DNA of 64,000 bases from Arthrobacter sp. ok362 (GTDB taxonomy: Bacteria > Actinomycetota > Actinomycetes > Actinomycetales > Micrococcaceae). The notes below the pieces were generated by a model. It searched no databases. It was not told where the DNA came from and saw only the letters and a program-made list of their open reading frames with translations. Positions 27,122-35,610 of the stretch are shown piece by piece. Position numbers and translations under genes: made by a program. Location of the stretch: assembly GCF_900102785.1 (NCBI RefSeq), contig NZ_FNGC01000004.1, forward strand, positions 62,001 through 126,000. The letters are read 5' to 3'. Within the stretch, counting starts at the first letter, position 1. The number at the start of each line of letters is the position of its first letter.

Positions 27122-28377
27122 GCATGCGCAGGATAGTGGTGGTCGGCAACGGCATCGCCGGACTCACGGCCTGCGACTCGCTGCGCTCGGCAGGCTTCGA
27201 CGGTGAGCTCACAGTTGTGGGTTCCGAGCGGCACCATCCCTACAGCCGGCCAGCCCTCTCCAAGGCGCTGCTGCACAGTGTCGATGGAACCAGTGTTGGC
27301 GGGAACAGCGGCGATGGGAACGGCGGGGGTGCCCTCCAGGCACACGAGCTCCCTGAACCGGCCCACGGGGCAACGGAGTTGCTCGGCGTGAGCGCCACGG
27401 GCCTGGACGTCGATGCCCGGTTGGTTCGTCTGGACGGGGGCGGTGAGCTGCCGTATGACGGCCTCGTCATCGCCTCCGGTTCCCGGGCGAAGCGCCTCGC
27501 GACCGGGCAAGGAGCAGCCGGGCAGGGAGCAGGAGGACCGCAACAGGGCGGTTCCCTCCGGGAGTTCACCCTGCGCACCATCGAGGATGCGATCCTTCTC
27601 AAGGAGCGCATTGCGTCGCGGCCCTCGGTCATCGTGGTCGGCGGGGGACCGCTCGGCATGGAGGTCGCGTCCGGGTGCCTGCACGTGGGCTGCGACGTCA
27701 CCCTCGTCTCCGACGCCAAGCCACTGTCGCGTCAGCTTGGCGACCATCTGGCCGACCTCTTCACTTCCGCCGCCATCCGGCGCGGACTGCGGGTGGTCAG
27801 CGGCGGGAAGGCCCGTCTGACCGATCACGGTAGCGGGGCCAAAGTTGTCCTAGGCGACGGCACCGAACTCGAGGCGGATCTTGTGGTCACCGCCGTCGGC
27901 GATGAGCCGAACATTGACTGGCTGACCGGCTCAAACATTCTCACCGAGGGGTCGCTGCGCGTCGACTCGCGCGGCAGGGTCCGGCCGGACATCGTGGCGG
28001 CTGGCGACGTGGCGTTCTTCCCGACCCGACGCGGCGTGCAGCGGGTTCCCCTGTGGACGAGTGCCATCGACCAGGCCAAGGCCGGGGCTGTCGGCCTGCT
28101 AAAGGGCGATGCAGCCCCAGAGTTCAACTTCCAGCCCTATTTCTGGACCGAGGGCTTCGGGCTGTCGCTTAAATCGGTCGGCTTCACGCCGGTGGTGGGT
28201 GCGCCCGACTATTGCGAGCCGGGTGGGGAGAACGGGTCAGCGCTCCTGCGCTGGGACAACCCGGACGGTTACGGGACCGCCGCCGCGGTCAACTACCGGA
28301 TCCCGATCCCCAAACTTCGCCGGCTGGCCGACGGCGGTCCGGCCGCGCTGCGTCCAAACGCGCCCGCCCGGGTTTGA
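27118..28377 (+). CDS. NAD(P)/FAD-dependent ferredoxin reductase
   Basis: The 419-aa protein resembles putidaredoxin reductase and related oxygenase-coupled reductases. It has an FAD fold (IVVVGNGIAGLTACDSLR), a second GxGxxG NAD fold (VIVVGGGPLGMEVASG), the ATG-like VVTAVGDEPN, the FAD-ribityl GDVAFFPT, and a C-terminal dimer domain ending RIPIPKLRRLADG. A Gly/Ala/Gln-rich insertion (about residues 125-140) and a second Gly/Asn-rich loop near residue 60 are unusual low-complexity additions. It starts in an ATGA overlap with the ferredoxin. A broken C-terminal copy of this family lies at 9027-9185. Confidence 0.93.
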   Translation: MSMRRIVVVGNGIAGLTACDSLRSAGFDGELTVVGSERHHPYSRPALSKALLHSVDGTSVGGNSGDGNGGGALQAHELPEPAHGATELLGVSATGLDVDARLVRLDGGGELPYDGLVIASGSRAKRLATGQGAAGQGAGGPQQGGSLREFTLRTIEDAILLKERIASRPSVIVVGGGPLGMEVASGCLHVGCDVTLVSDAKPLSRQLGDHLADLFTSAAIRRGLRVVSGGKARLTDHGSGAKVVLGDGTELEADLVVTAVGDEPNIDWLTGSNILTEGSLRVDSRGRVRPDIVAAGDVAFFPTRRGVQRVPLWTSAIDQAKAGAVGLLKGDAAPEFNFQPYFWTEGFGLSLKSVGFTPVVGAPDYCEPGGENGSALLRWDNPDGYGTAAAVNYRIPIPKLRRLADGGPAALRPNAPARV

Positions 28378-28403
28378 CGCCACGCCACCGCTAGGATTGA
28401 TCT

Positions 28404-29018
28404 ATGTCGTCGTTGCGAGAAGCCCAGAAGAAACTCACCCGCGACATGATTGTCGAGCGCGCGCTTGAGCTCTTTACGGAGAAGGGTTACGCCCCGACCA
28501 CCATCGACGAGATCGCCGCGGCGGCCGGCACCACCCGGGCGACCTTCTACGCCTACTACCCCTCACGCGCTGATTTGATGAGGGACTTCATGGCGCGTGT
28601 CAACGCGGTGCTGGACCGTGCCGATGCCCCGGGGAGCGGCTCCACCGCGGCCGACCTCGTTGACGTGGTGCGCGCCGGCGAGCTGCCGGGCATTCTGGCC
28701 TGGCTGGAGTCGCGGGCGGCGCTCTGGCCGGTCTTCCGCCCCTACCTCGACGTGCTAGACGAGGCCGCCGCCGTCGACCGTGAGGTGCGCGCCATGGTCG
28801 AGGGATGGCATGAGGAGGTCATTTCCGACCTGGTCCGCGGGTTGAAGCTGGCCGGGCGTTTCTCGGAGGAGACGCGCCACATCCGCGGAACCCTCGCCTT
28901 CACCTCCCTTGACTACGTTGCCACGCTCTGGACGCGCCGCAAGTTTGAACCAAACCGCGAACACGCCCTCGAGGTGCTTGCCGACAACTGGTACCACCTG
29001 CTGTGCGCTGAAGGCTAA
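28404..29018 (+). CDS. TetR/AcrR family regulator
   Basis: This 204-aa protein has an N-terminal TetR HTH (ALELFTEKGYAPTTIDEIAAAAGTTRATFYAYYPSR, residues ~15-50) and an all-helical ligand domain. It lies 26 nt after the ferredoxin reductase gene on the same strand. TAGGAT 6 nt before the ATG suggests its own leaderless transcript. It is the only regulator within the P450/hydrolase island and the likely reader of the palindrome at 23719-23746. Whether it represses or activates is unknown. Confidence 0.92.
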   Translation: MSSLREAQKKLTRDMIVERALELFTEKGYAPTTIDEIAAAAGTTRATFYAYYPSRADLMRDFMARVNAVLDRADAPGSGSTAADLVDVVRAGELPGILAWLESRAALWPVFRPYLDVLDEAAAVDREVRAMVEGWHEEVISDLVRGLKLAGRFSEETRHIRGTLAFTSLDYVATLWTRRKFEPNREHALEVLADNWYHLLCAEG

Positions 29019-29056
29019 GCCGGCCGTCACGTAACGAGGAAGCCTATGCTTATGCA

Positions 29057-29530
29057 ATGGAAAGTATCGAAGCAGCTGACGGGCCCGCGAAGGCTGTGGA
29101 CCACCGGTCCCTTGCCGTCTCGGTGATAGATATTTCCTCCGATATTCGCCGGAAATCGCACAATGACACCGGCGTCCGGCCGCTGTCTAATGGCGTGCTG
29201 GAAATCCTCCGGGTCATCGAGAACCACCCCGGCATCACCGTGGCGGACGTTGCCTCGCGCCTCGGCCGGCAGTTAAGCAACGTCAGCGTCCAGCTCCGGG
29301 AACTGGTGGCCGCGGGCCTCGTCACCCGCACCCGCGACGCCGCAGACAAGCGTTACGTCGCCCTTCATCCCACGGCGGAATCCCAGCGGATCAAGGCGCT
29401 GCTCGAGGGCGCCTGGGCGGAAGCGCTTAGCTCGGCGAGTTCCCGGCTGCTGCCCGAGGAACGCGATCAAATCGCCGCCAGCCTGCCGGCACTGCAGCGC
29501 CTCGCCTCAATTCTCGGCGAGCCCGAGTAA
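29057..29530 (+). CDS. MarR-family regulator
   Basis: The 157-aa winged-helix protein contains the MarR core: GVLEILRVIENHPGITVADVASRLGRQLSNVSVQLREL as HTH and LVTRTRDAADKRYVALHPT as wing with the typical D-x-R-D-like segment. The extended N-terminus (~40 residues) is of unknown role. TATGCT 6 nt before the ATG suggests a leaderless mRNA. It precedes an MFS efflux gene by 77 nt on the same strand. A near-perfect 30-bp palindrome lies in that gap, so it probably controls the transporter. Confidence 0.9.
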   Translation: MESIEAADGPAKAVDHRSLAVSVIDISSDIRRKSHNDTGVRPLSNGVLEILRVIENHPGITVADVASRLGRQLSNVSVQLRELVAAGLVTRTRDAADKRYVALHPTAESQRIKALLEGAWAEALSSASSRLLPEERDQIAASLPALQRLASILGEPE

Positions 29531-29570
29531 GGCGCATCACACCCATTTGCGACAGTAAGTGCTGATCCTT

Positions 29571-29600
29571 AGTAGTTATACTTTTGTAAGTATTACTACT
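29571..29600. promoter_or_regulatory. MarR-type operator candidate before the MFS efflux gene
   Basis: AGTAGTTATACTT (29571-29583) pairs with AAGTATTACTACT (29588-29600) at 12 of 13 positions around a TTGT centre. The palindrome ends 2 nt before the GGAGG ribosome-binding site of the MFS gene and 41 nt after marR. This position would block transcription or initiation at the transporter promoter. Confidence 0.7.
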
Positions 29601-29613
29601 TTGGAGGATGACC

Positions 29614-31056
29614 TTGGGCATGGCAACACAATTAGCAGTTGAGGGCGTAAAGCAGGCCGGCAGGCCCAAGAGCGCCAGGTGGGCGCTGGTGTTCCTGGCC
29701 CTCGCGCAGTTCATGGTGGTCCTGGACGGCACCATCGTGAACCTGGCACTGCCGCGTCTCCAGATCGAGATGGGGATCAACGACTCGACGCGTTCCTGGG
29801 TGGTCACGGGCTACGCCTTGGCCTTCGGCGCTTTCCTGCTGCTCGGCGGCCGAATCGCGGACTTCTGGGGCCGCAAACGGACCTTCATCGTGGCCGCCGT
29901 AGGCTTCGCCGCCGCGTCCCTGATCGGCGGCATCGCACAACAGCCGTGGGAACTGATCGGCGCACGCGCCCTGCAGGGCATCTTCGCTGCGCTGCTGGCC
30001 CCCGCCGCCCTGGCGCTGCTGACCGTCGCCTTCCCGGGTGGAAAGGATCGCGGCACGGCGTTCGCGATCTTCGGCTCCATCACCGGTGTCGGTGCCGCCG
30101 TCGGCGTCCTGCTGGGCGGGTTCCTGACAGAACACGTGACGTGGCGCTGGTGCTTCTTCGTGAACGTGCCGATCGCCATCATCGCCCTCGCCGGTGTGTG
30201 GTTCCTGGTGACTGAAAGCAAAGCCCAGGGGTCCACCAAATACGACTGGCCCGGCGTCATCCTGGCCGCCCTGGGCCTGGGGTCTCTTGTGTACGGCTTC
30301 ACCAATGCCGAGCACGGCTGGGATGCCCCCGAAGCCTGGGGATTCATCGCCGCCGGCGTCGTGCTCATGGCACTCTTTGTTCGGGTCGAGGCCACAGTCA
30401 AGCATCCGCTCCTGCCGCTGCGCGTGGCCACCGAGCGCAACCGCGGAGCGGCGTACCTGGCCTCATTCCTGTCCGGCGCGGTCCTGATTGGCGGCATTCT
30501 CTTCATCAACTTCTACATCCAGATCGTGCTTGGTTTCGCACCCTTCCTCGCGGGGCTGGCTTCCCTGCCCATGACGGTGGCGCTGATCATCACGGCGGGT
30601 CTCGTCGCAAATAACCTGCCTAAACTGGGCGCCAAGATCCCGACGGCCACGGGCCCGGTCTTCATGGCGACGGCCATGCTCTGGCTCACGCAGGTCAGCG
30701 CCGAGGGCCACTACCTCGTCAACTTGCTGCCCGCCTTGCTTCTCATGGGCGTCGGGCTGGGAATGGTCTTCGTCCCCATGCAGAACCTGGCCCTGTTCGG
30801 CGTGGGCAAGGATGATTCCGGTGTGGCCAGCGCCCTGGTCAACGCCTCCCAGCAGATCGGCGGCTCCCTGGGAATCGCCCTGTTCAGCACCATCGCTGCA
30901 GAAGCGACGGCCGGCGGCGTGTCGCTGGCGGCCCTCTCGAGTGGCTACGCGGCGGTCTTCCTTTGGGCTGCGGGCGTGGCGATCCTGATCGTCCCGGTAG
31001 CCCTGCTTCTCATCACCATCGACCGCAGGAAATTCACTGGCACCGAGGACGCCTGA
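29614..31056 (+). CDS. MFS drug transporter, DHA2 (EmrB/QacA-like, 14 TM)
   Basis: This ~480-aa exporter has the DHA2 signature VVLDGTIVNLALPRLQ in TM1, the motif A loop GRIADFWGRKRTFI, and motif C-like GAAVGVLLGG in TM5. Its length fits 14 helices. The start is set at TTG 29614, which lies 6 nt after GGAGG. The ATG at 29608 would abut the ribosome-binding site, and another ATG at 29620 is 12 nt away. It is controlled, by inference, by the MarR protein encoded just upstream. The substrate is unknown. Confidence 0.88.
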   Translation: MGMATQLAVEGVKQAGRPKSARWALVFLALAQFMVVLDGTIVNLALPRLQIEMGINDSTRSWVVTGYALAFGAFLLLGGRIADFWGRKRTFIVAAVGFAAASLIGGIAQQPWELIGARALQGIFAALLAPAALALLTVAFPGGKDRGTAFAIFGSITGVGAAVGVLLGGFLTEHVTWRWCFFVNVPIAIIALAGVWFLVTESKAQGSTKYDWPGVILAALGLGSLVYGFTNAEHGWDAPEAWGFIAAGVVLMALFVRVEATVKHPLLPLRVATERNRGAAYLASFLSGAVLIGGILFINFYIQIVLGFAPFLAGLASLPMTVALIITAGLVANNLPKLGAKIPTATGPVFMATAMLWLTQVSAEGHYLVNLLPALLLMGVGLGMVFVPMQNLALFGVGKDDSGVASALVNASQQIGGSLGIALFSTIAAEATAGGVSLAALSSGYAAVFLWAAGVAILIVPVALLLITIDRRKFTGTEDA

Positions 31057-31099
31057 GTCCGTTGAGGGCGATCAGCCGACCTTCCCGGCCACCGCGGAC

Positions 31100-31918
31100 T
31101 CAGTACAGGAAGATCGGCAGCCAGTAGCGGTTGTGGGCGTGGACCAGCGCGAGGAACAGCACGAAGTCGAAGGTTAGGTGCACGGTCACGACGTAGGTAA
31201 GGGACTTCGTCAGCTTGAACGTGTAGCCCTGCAGCAACGCGAACGGAAACGTCAGAAGCGGCCCCCACGCCTGGTAGCCGATCTCCCAGAGAAAGGATGA
31301 GAAGATCACGGCTTGCAGGATGTTGGCCAGCCAGTCTGGAAAATGCCGCCGCAGCAGTGCGAACGTGGTGCAGATGAAGAACAGCTCGTCCCAGATTCCA
31401 ACGGCGTTCACTCCGAGAAAGAGCCGCCAGAAGGTCGTTGGGTCAGATGGGTCCGGCCAGTTTTGGTACACCCCGGTGCTGATCAGGTAGAAGGGCAAGA
31501 TGAAGTATCCGAGCAGGACCACGCCGATCAGGTACAACCTCGCGATCAACGGCCATTTTCGGCCGGTGTTCACCGGAAACTTGATGATCTTTTCGCCGTA
31601 GACGAACCGCGATACCACCCATGGAACCAGCACGGCCAAGGCGAGTGCACTGCCCATGAGGACCATGTGTTGGATGCTCAAGTCAGCGTTCAGCGCCACC
31701 ATGCTGATGATGAGCATTCCCGCCGCGATCAGCGCCAGGTGCCTCGTCAACTCGCGGTCGATGAAAGCCGCAGTGGCCAGGCCCAGTGCAAGGCCGCCGT
31801 AACCAAGCGGGTCATTCCCGACGCCGAATAGCGCCACTCCGGACAGCGAGACCAGCACCGCCGGCAGCAGCTTCCAGCTGAGCGCGGTACGTTGGCTTTC
31901 CGTCGAGACCGATGTCAC
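31100..31918 (-). CDS. CPBP-like intramembrane protease homologue, catalytic motif atypical
   Basis: This 272-aa protein has about eight hydrophobic helices. The C-terminal half resembles the CPBP/CAAX-protease (Abi) domain: a WDELFF segment where active members have EExxxR, then FSSFLWE, then HLTFDF matching the HxxxD/N motif. The first motif keeps one glutamate but lacks the arginine, so proteolytic activity is doubtful. It starts with GTG at 31918 and has only a weak upstream G-run. It converges with the MFS gene (43-nt gap). Confidence 0.75.
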   Translation of the reverse strand: MTSVSTESQRTALSWKLLPAVLVSLSGVALFGVGNDPLGYGGLALGLATAAFIDRELTRHLALIAAGMLIISMVALNADLSIQHMVLMGSALALAVLVPWVVSRFVYGEKIIKFPVNTGRKWPLIARLYLIGVVLLGYFILPFYLISTGVYQNWPDPSDPTTFWRLFLGVNAVGIWDELFFICTTFALLRRHFPDWLANILQAVIFSSFLWEIGYQAWGPLLTFPFALLQGYTFKLTKSLTYVVTVHLTFDFVLFLALVHAHNRYWLPIFLY

Positions 31919-32000
31919 CCCACAAGCATGCCAGTGCCCTCCCCGGCGCGAAACGGTTTAGAGGCAGCCACCTTTGGGGCACGGGCAGAGTTAAGGTGGA

Positions 32001-32037
32001 GATTCACAAGATTCACAAAATACACAAGGATTCACAG
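32001..32037 (+). repeat. Tandem GATTCACAA-type repeats
   Basis: GATTCACAA occurs at 32001 and 32010, then degenerate AATACACAA at 32019, then GATTCACAG at 32029. The block lies at the 5' edge of a decayed ATP-binding protein gene and is AT-richer than its surroundings. It probably arose by slippage at the breakpoint. Confidence 0.75.
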
Positions 32038-32045
32038 GAGCTGGT

Positions 32046-32804
32046 GCGGAGAACCCTTTTCGACCCACAGCGGGAGCAACACCACCTGACCTCATCGGCC
32101 GCGGGGGAGTCCTGGATGAATTCGCCTATGGACTGCGCATCGGGTCAGGAGCGCCCGGCCTGCTGACCATCTTCACCGGAGCCCGGGGCATTGGCAAGAC
32201 TGTGATGCTCGGTGCCGCTGAAGATCTGGCGCTCCGCAGCGGCTGGGCGGTCATCTCCGAAACAGCCACCACTGGCTTTGTCGGGCGAATCGGGGAATCC
32301 ATGCGCCGGGTGACGGACGATCTTGGAGACGGGCCCACCGGGCGGCGGATCACGGCAGTGTCGTTGGCAGGGTTCTCCGTCACCACCCAGCTCGGTCCTG
32401 AAGAACAGGTCGACTGGCGTGCCCGGAGGCTACCCCTTCCTCATCCAGCTCGTCGGCTATCACCTTTGGCAAGAAGCTGAAAAAGCGGGCTACAGTCTCG
32501 ACGCCGCCGCGGTTGACCGCGCAGTGACCGCTGCCCGGCGGCGCAACGAGCGCATGGTCATCGAAGCTGCGCTGTCCACCACCTCCGCCAGGACCGCGAC
32601 TTCCTCCAGGCCATGGCGGAAGACGCCGGCCCTTCGGCAACCCTGGATATCGGCAACCGCACCGGCCTGCGACCGAACGCCGTCGGCAACTACCGGACAC
32701 GCCTCATCGACGCCGGACTCATCGAAGCATCAGGGCACGGACGCGTGAGCTACGCCATCCCGGGCCTCCGCGAATACCTCACCTCGCACCCGAACCGGCA
32801 TTAG
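32046..32804 (+). pseudogene. Decayed ATP-binding (AAA-type) protein gene
   Basis: The first segment, without a start codon, runs PDLIGRGGVLDEFAYGL to the Walker A motif GARGIGKT and SETATTGFVGRI. The frame is lost near 32400, where the central ATPase core with Walker B is missing. A second segment in another frame has GGYPFLIQLVGYHLW and RNERMVIEAALS. Near 32590 the original frame returns with a winged-helix-like tail (GLRPNAVGNYRTRLIDAGLIE). The order matches one ATPase with an internal deletion and two frame changes, so it is non-functional. Confidence 0.8.
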
Positions 32805-32843
32805 TCGTTGTCGCGCCGTCCTTGCCAGCTGGCAGAGAGGCTT

Positions 32844-33825
32844 TCAGGTGGTGACGACGAGTTTGCCGCTGACGCGGCTTTCCTCCATGTCGGTGTGGGC
32901 CTGGACGATGTCATCGAGGGTATAGACCTTGCCGATGGGAACAATTGCGGTGCCGTCGCTGACTCCCTGCAGGAATTCCTGGAGCACGCTGCCAGGAAGG
33001 TCGGCGGCTCCGCCCGTGTAGGAGGTGAGCCGGACACCCCGCGGAATGTAGTCGATGGGATAAAAATCGGTAACCGTCCACTGGTTTGAGAGCATGCCGG
33101 TGAAGCAAACGACGCCGTGGACTCGGGTGGCGCAGCGTGTCACGCAACGTCGGGGTACCGACGAGCTCGAGGGCGGCGTCCACACCGCCGGGAACAATGC
33201 GGCGCGCGACGACTGCGAGGTCGCCGTCGTCGATCAGGACATGGTCGACGCCGATCGAGGCCAGCGCTTCCCGCTTGGCCTCGTCCCGGGTTGATGCCAG
33301 GACGGTGAGCCCGCGGCGCTTGGCAAGTATTGCGGCGGCCATACCGACGGACGAGGTTCCGCCGCGGATGAGCAGGCTCTGGCCGGGCTGGATGTCGAGG
33401 CCGATGGTGAGGGAACCGTGTGCGGTCTGCAGCATCTCCGGGATGGCGCCAATGACGGACCACGGCAGCTCTGATTCAAACGGAATGACCTGTCGGGCCG
33501 GCACGCACGTGTACTCGGCGTAGCCGCCGTCGAAGACGCGCCCCATGCCGCCCATCAGGGTGACGACCTTCTGCCCGGCGCGGAACTCGCCGCCGGGGGA
33601 GTCCGCCACTTCTCCGACTGCTTCGATCCCGGGCACGCGCGGAAACGTGACACCCTCGGCCAGGCCCAGGCGGGTATGCAGTTCGGAGCGGTTGAGCCCG
33701 AAGGCCCGGACCCGGATGAGTACCTGACCGGGCCGCGGCACAGGGATGGCCCGTTCCCGGATCACCAGCGCCTCGGCCGGCCCCGGGCCGTCCAGCACTA
33801 CTGCCCGCATGGTGCCGCCGCTCAC
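32844..33825 (-). pseudogene. Zinc-type alcohol dehydrogenase/quinone oxidoreductase with one frameshift
   Basis: From the GTG at 33825 the frame encodes a medium-chain reductase: MRAVVLDGPGPAEALV, the GroES-like domain (FGLNRSELHTRLG, FPRVPGIEAVGEV) and the NADPH fold (LIRGGTSSVGMAAAILA). After VGTPTLRDTLR, near 33130, the frame shifts. The expected continuation (VHGVVCFTGMLS, GKVYTLDDIVQAHTDME, SGKLVVTT) is in another frame down to 32844. Restoring one base rejoins them. The start overlaps the MarR stop (GTGA). It is either a recent pseudogene or a sequencing error. Confidence 0.85.
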
Positions 33826-34295
33826 TGACCGGCCGCCTTGGAGTCCAGCGAAGGCTGCCGTGCGCTGCGCAGCCGTGCCAGGAGTTCGTGCAGCGTGCCC
33901 GCCTCCTGCTTGGTCAAGGCCGGCGTAAACCAGCGGGCAAGTTCGGCCTCGACCACCTGGCGGCCCTGTTCCACCACGGCGGCCCCCGCCGCCGTGGGTT
34001 CAAGGAGGGAGGAACGCCTGTCGCCCGGGTTCAGCTTCCGCGAGCAGTACCCCGCCGCTTCAATACGGTCAACGAGCTTGCTGGCGCCGCCCACCGTAAT
34101 GGACAGCGCCGACGCAATGTCGAACACCCTGCACGTGCCGAGGGAAGTGACTACCACCATCGCCTCGTACCTGCCGAGGGGGAGGCCGCATTCCTGGCGC
34201 AGGCGGGCGTCAACCGCGTCCCACAGCTCCGTTTCGAGCCGGGTCAGCGTACTGAAGAGGGGATAGAAGTCAGCATGGTCGTCACTGGTGTCCAT
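33822..34295 (-). CDS. MarR-family regulator
   Basis: This 157-aa winged-helix regulator has the helix-turn-helix CRVFDIASALSITVGGASKLVDRIEAAGY and wing segment RKLNPGDRRSSLLEPTAAG. The dehydrogenase gene overlaps its stop (GTGA), so it likely regulates itself and that gene. TAGTCT 6 nt before the ATG marks a probable leaderless promoter. A palindrome centred on CTTCCATGGAAG lies over the -35/spacer region. Confidence 0.9.
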   Translation of the reverse strand: MDTSDDHADFYPLFSTLTRLETELWDAVDARLRQECGLPLGRYEAMVVVTSLGTCRVFDIASALSITVGGASKLVDRIEAAGYCSRKLNPGDRRSSLLEPTAAGAAVVEQGRQVVEAELARWFTPALTKQEAGTLHELLARLRSARQPSLDSKAAGQ

Positions 34296-34313
34296 GGATC
34301 AAGACTAGCAGTT

Positions 34314-34331
34314 AGCTTCCATGGAAGATAC
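34314..34331. promoter_or_regulatory. MarR operator candidate (autoregulation)
   Basis: TA-g-CTTCCATGGAAG-a-TA is an 18-bp palindrome with one mismatched pair. On the minus strand it occupies the region between about -35 and the -10 hexamer TAGTCT (34307-34302) of the marR gene at 33822-34295. A bound dimer there would exclude RNA polymerase. Confidence 0.65.
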
Positions 34332-34565
34332 TTCCTCGGATTCTAGTCCTACCGGCGTGAACGGCCTATCGAGGCGGCCAGCCCAGCTGACTTCGTTCCG
34401 AGCAGAGTTTCAGCCGGCACGACGGCAAGCTGAACCCAATCCCCACATATCGGCATGGGGCCACCGAGGGTTTTGTACGCCGCATCCAGACCAAGCTTCA
34501 GGTGAGTTCTTCATCCAGGATTTCCTGGCGTTCAGGCCCGTTGGAGGGAACTCAGGGCTGGGGCC

Positions 34566-35126
34566 TTACTGAGTTCCCTGATCCTGCGACCGCCGCCGGC
34601 TTACCGCCCAGCCGCCGATCAGTTGTGCGATTCTCGCGACGACGAAGAGGGCCATGCTGCCCAGGACGAGGAGGACCGATGTGGCGACGTCGCCCGCGCC
34701 GAATTCCGTGCGCCCCAGTAGGGAGCCCGGGACTGTTCCATACTCCGCGACCACGACGCCGATTCCGACGACGAATGCCACGGCCAGGACTGCCCAGAGG
34801 ATGTTCCAGAGTGTCCGGACGCCTCTGCCTCTTCGATGGTCCCCTGTCGTCGCACCCATGGCGACCGCCTTCCGATAGTGATTAGCCCTGCCCCCACGGA
34901 TATCTTCAGCAATACCTCGGGCGGCCCGCCACGCAACTGAACGGCTGACTGCGCTCGAAGGAACACCTCTTTGCTCGCTCGCGACGTATTGTTCGTAGAG
35001 GTCCGACATCAGTTCCTCTCGCCGGGCAGCAGCGACCTGTGACGGCACTGAACGCGTGTAGAGGTTTACCCACCGCAGGGCTGCCCTTGCACCCCAGGAC
35101 TGAAAGTATCCCTGGGCCTCGCTCAC
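34566..35126 (-). CDS. Membrane protein co-encoded with a PadR regulator
   Basis: The 186-aa protein has a soluble N-terminal ~75 residues (LRWVNLYTRSVPSQVAAARREELMSDLYEQYV) resembling the short helical prefix found in actinobacterial proteins paired with PadR regulators. Two transmembrane helices follow (about 107-128 and 148-168). The GTG start overlaps the PadR stop as GTGA, so the two are translationally coupled. It may be a membrane sensor or anti-regulator; no enzyme motif is visible. Confidence 0.75.
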   Translation of the reverse strand: MSEAQGYFQSWGARAALRWVNLYTRSVPSQVAAARREELMSDLYEQYVASEQRGVPSSAVSRSVAWRAARGIAEDIRGGRANHYRKAVAMGATTGDHRRGRGVRTLWNILWAVLAVAFVVGIGVVVAEYGTVPGSLLGRTEFGAGDVATSVLLVLGSMALFVVARIAQLIGGWAVSRRRSQDQGTQ

Positions 35127-35476
35127 GTGCGGGCCCGCCTTAAAACACTCGACGCCGGCTTCGACATCTGGATCCCCTCAGCCGATATCAAGGCCGCCTT
35201 ACCGGAAAAGGTGATGCTGTACAGCCGGCGACGAGGACGGCCCTGGTTTTCGGCGATGTCTGCATCTTCCCACCGCGCATCCAGTAGACCCGCCTCAGTC
35301 ATTCGAGTGAGCGCCTTGTACAGGGTTCCGTGAGCCGTCAGCATCCTTCCATCTGCCGATAGCGCACTGGCAAGGGAGAACCCGTACTCCTGGCTGCCTC
35401 GTGATTCCGATTCCTTGACGATTTCCAAGATGCGCACCTCGATTGGGAGTAGCGTTCCTGGCTTCCTGCGGCCCAT
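35123..35476 (-). CDS. PadR-family transcriptional regulator
   Basis: This 117-aa winged-helix protein has the PadR pattern: an N-terminal HTH (YGFSLASALSADGRMLTAHGTLYKALTRMTEAGLL), then DARWEDADIAENQGRPRRRLYSITFSGKAAL as the wing. PadR proteins are usually local repressors. The overlapping membrane protein gene is the likely partner. It begins with ATG, and the preceding AT-rich AAGAAGCTATCTTCC stretch may contain its operator. Confidence 0.9.
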   Translation of the reverse strand: MGRRKPGTLLPIEVRILEIVKESESRGSQEYGFSLASALSADGRMLTAHGTLYKALTRMTEAGLLDARWEDADIAENQGRPRRRLYSITFSGKAALISAEGIQMSKPASSVLRRART

Positions 35477-35610
35477 AACTGGAGAATAGGAAGATAGCTT
35501 CTTATAGTCAAGAGCCAGGTTTTGCGCTGGTCCCCGGGGGGGTGACTGCGGCGAGCCGGTGATGATGCGGACTATCGTGGGAGCACGAGCCTGCGATCAA
35601 AGGATTTGCC

